Source of the DNA: Mycteria americana
Lineage: Eukaryota > Chordata > Aves > Ciconiiformes > Ciconiidae
Direction: 5' to 3'
NCBI RefSeq assembly: GCF_035582795.1
Contig: NC_134366.1
Coordinates: 153,497,519 to 153,561,518 of the forward strand
DNA: 64,000 nucleotides
The notes below the pieces were generated by a model. It saw only the letters and a program-made list of their open reading frames with translations, was not told the origin of the DNA and ran no database searches. Of the stretch, positions 63,712-64,000 are shown piece by piece. Position 1 is the stretch's first letter. The number at the start of each line of letters is the position of its first letter. The translations under genes and the position numbers were made by a program.

Positions 63712-64000
63712 TGTGCTGGTTTCGGCTGGGGTAAAGTTAATTTTCTTCATAGTAGCTAGTATGGGGCTATGTTTTGGATTTGTGATGGAAACAGTGTTCA
63801 TAATACAGAGATTGTTTTAGTTCCTGCTGAGCAGTGCTTACACAAAGTCAAGGCCTTTTCTGTTCCTCACCCCACCCCACCAGCGAGTAGGCTGGGGGTG
63901 CACAAGAAGCTGGGAGAGGACACAGCTGGGACAGCTGACCCCAACTGACCAAAGGGATATCCCATACCATATGGTGTCACGCTCAGCATATAAAGCTGGG
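63712..64000 (+). mobile_element. Endogenous retrovirus LTR, 5' part, cut by window end
   Basis: It begins TGTGCTGGTTTCGGCTGG and follows the LTR at 20603 through 'agttaattttcttc', 'ggctatgttttggattt', 'ctgaccaaagg' and the TATA box at 63989-63994. It carries about 30 extra U3 bases, including a CCCCACCCCACC stretch near 63870. The R and U5 parts lie past 64000, so it cannot be told whether it is a solo LTR or the edge of a provirus. Confidence 0.9.

Noticed and set aside
57400-64000. Search for the preceding DPYS exon (HAEN and VHVMSKSAA region)
   Set aside because: No matching minus-strand codons were seen, so the exon is assumed to lie beyond the window.

Overview
This window is vertebrate nuclear DNA, and almost certainly from a bird. 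It is AT-rich, intron-rich and sparsely genic. Nearly all recognisable dispersed repeats are CR1 retrotransposon pieces with the avian-type 3' terminus (repeated ATTCTATG units and the 'ggttggaagggacct' motif), plus LTRs of an avian endogenous retrovirus family. The organism cannot be named more closely from the sequence alone.

Only two protein-coding genes can be supported, and they converge tail to tail. DCSTAMP (+ strand, coding exons at 23551-24576, 29726-30046 and 30762-30845) is complete in coding sequence: 476 residues, a multipass membrane protein of osteoclast and dendritic-cell fusion. DPYS (- strand) is dihydropyrimidinase, the second enzyme of pyrimidine catabolism. It is present only as its last five coding exons (57325-57169, 56166-56025, 54021-53879, 43961-43754, 41711-41637). 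Its 5' exons, which encode roughly the first half and most of the metal site, lie beyond position 64000. The same neighbours in convergent order are known in mammals, so this is conserved synteny and not an operon. The two genes have no known shared pathway.

Layout. 1-23513: gene-poor upstream flank with CR1 pieces, a GC-rich block (1745-2660), an oligo-T/C tract that looks like a poly(A) tail on the minus strand (8791-8876), a nest of three CR1 insertions (12640-14480) and a complete solo LTR with a 5-bp target duplication (20603-21166). 23514-30845: DCSTAMP, whose first coding intron carries a second long CR1. 30846-41636: convergent intergenic spacer with an internally deleted CR1 and a 12-bp minisatellite. 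41637-57325: the DPYS 3' half. 57326-64000: DPYS intron upstream of the first visible exon, with two small tandem duplications and a second LTR cut by the window end.

I found no undescribed gene system. The strongest anomalies are a ~742-bp tract almost identical between two otherwise diverged CR1 copies 13.7 kb apart, the poly(A)-tail-like structure in a lineage where poly(A) retrocopies are uncommon, and a short divergent C-terminal exon in DPYS.
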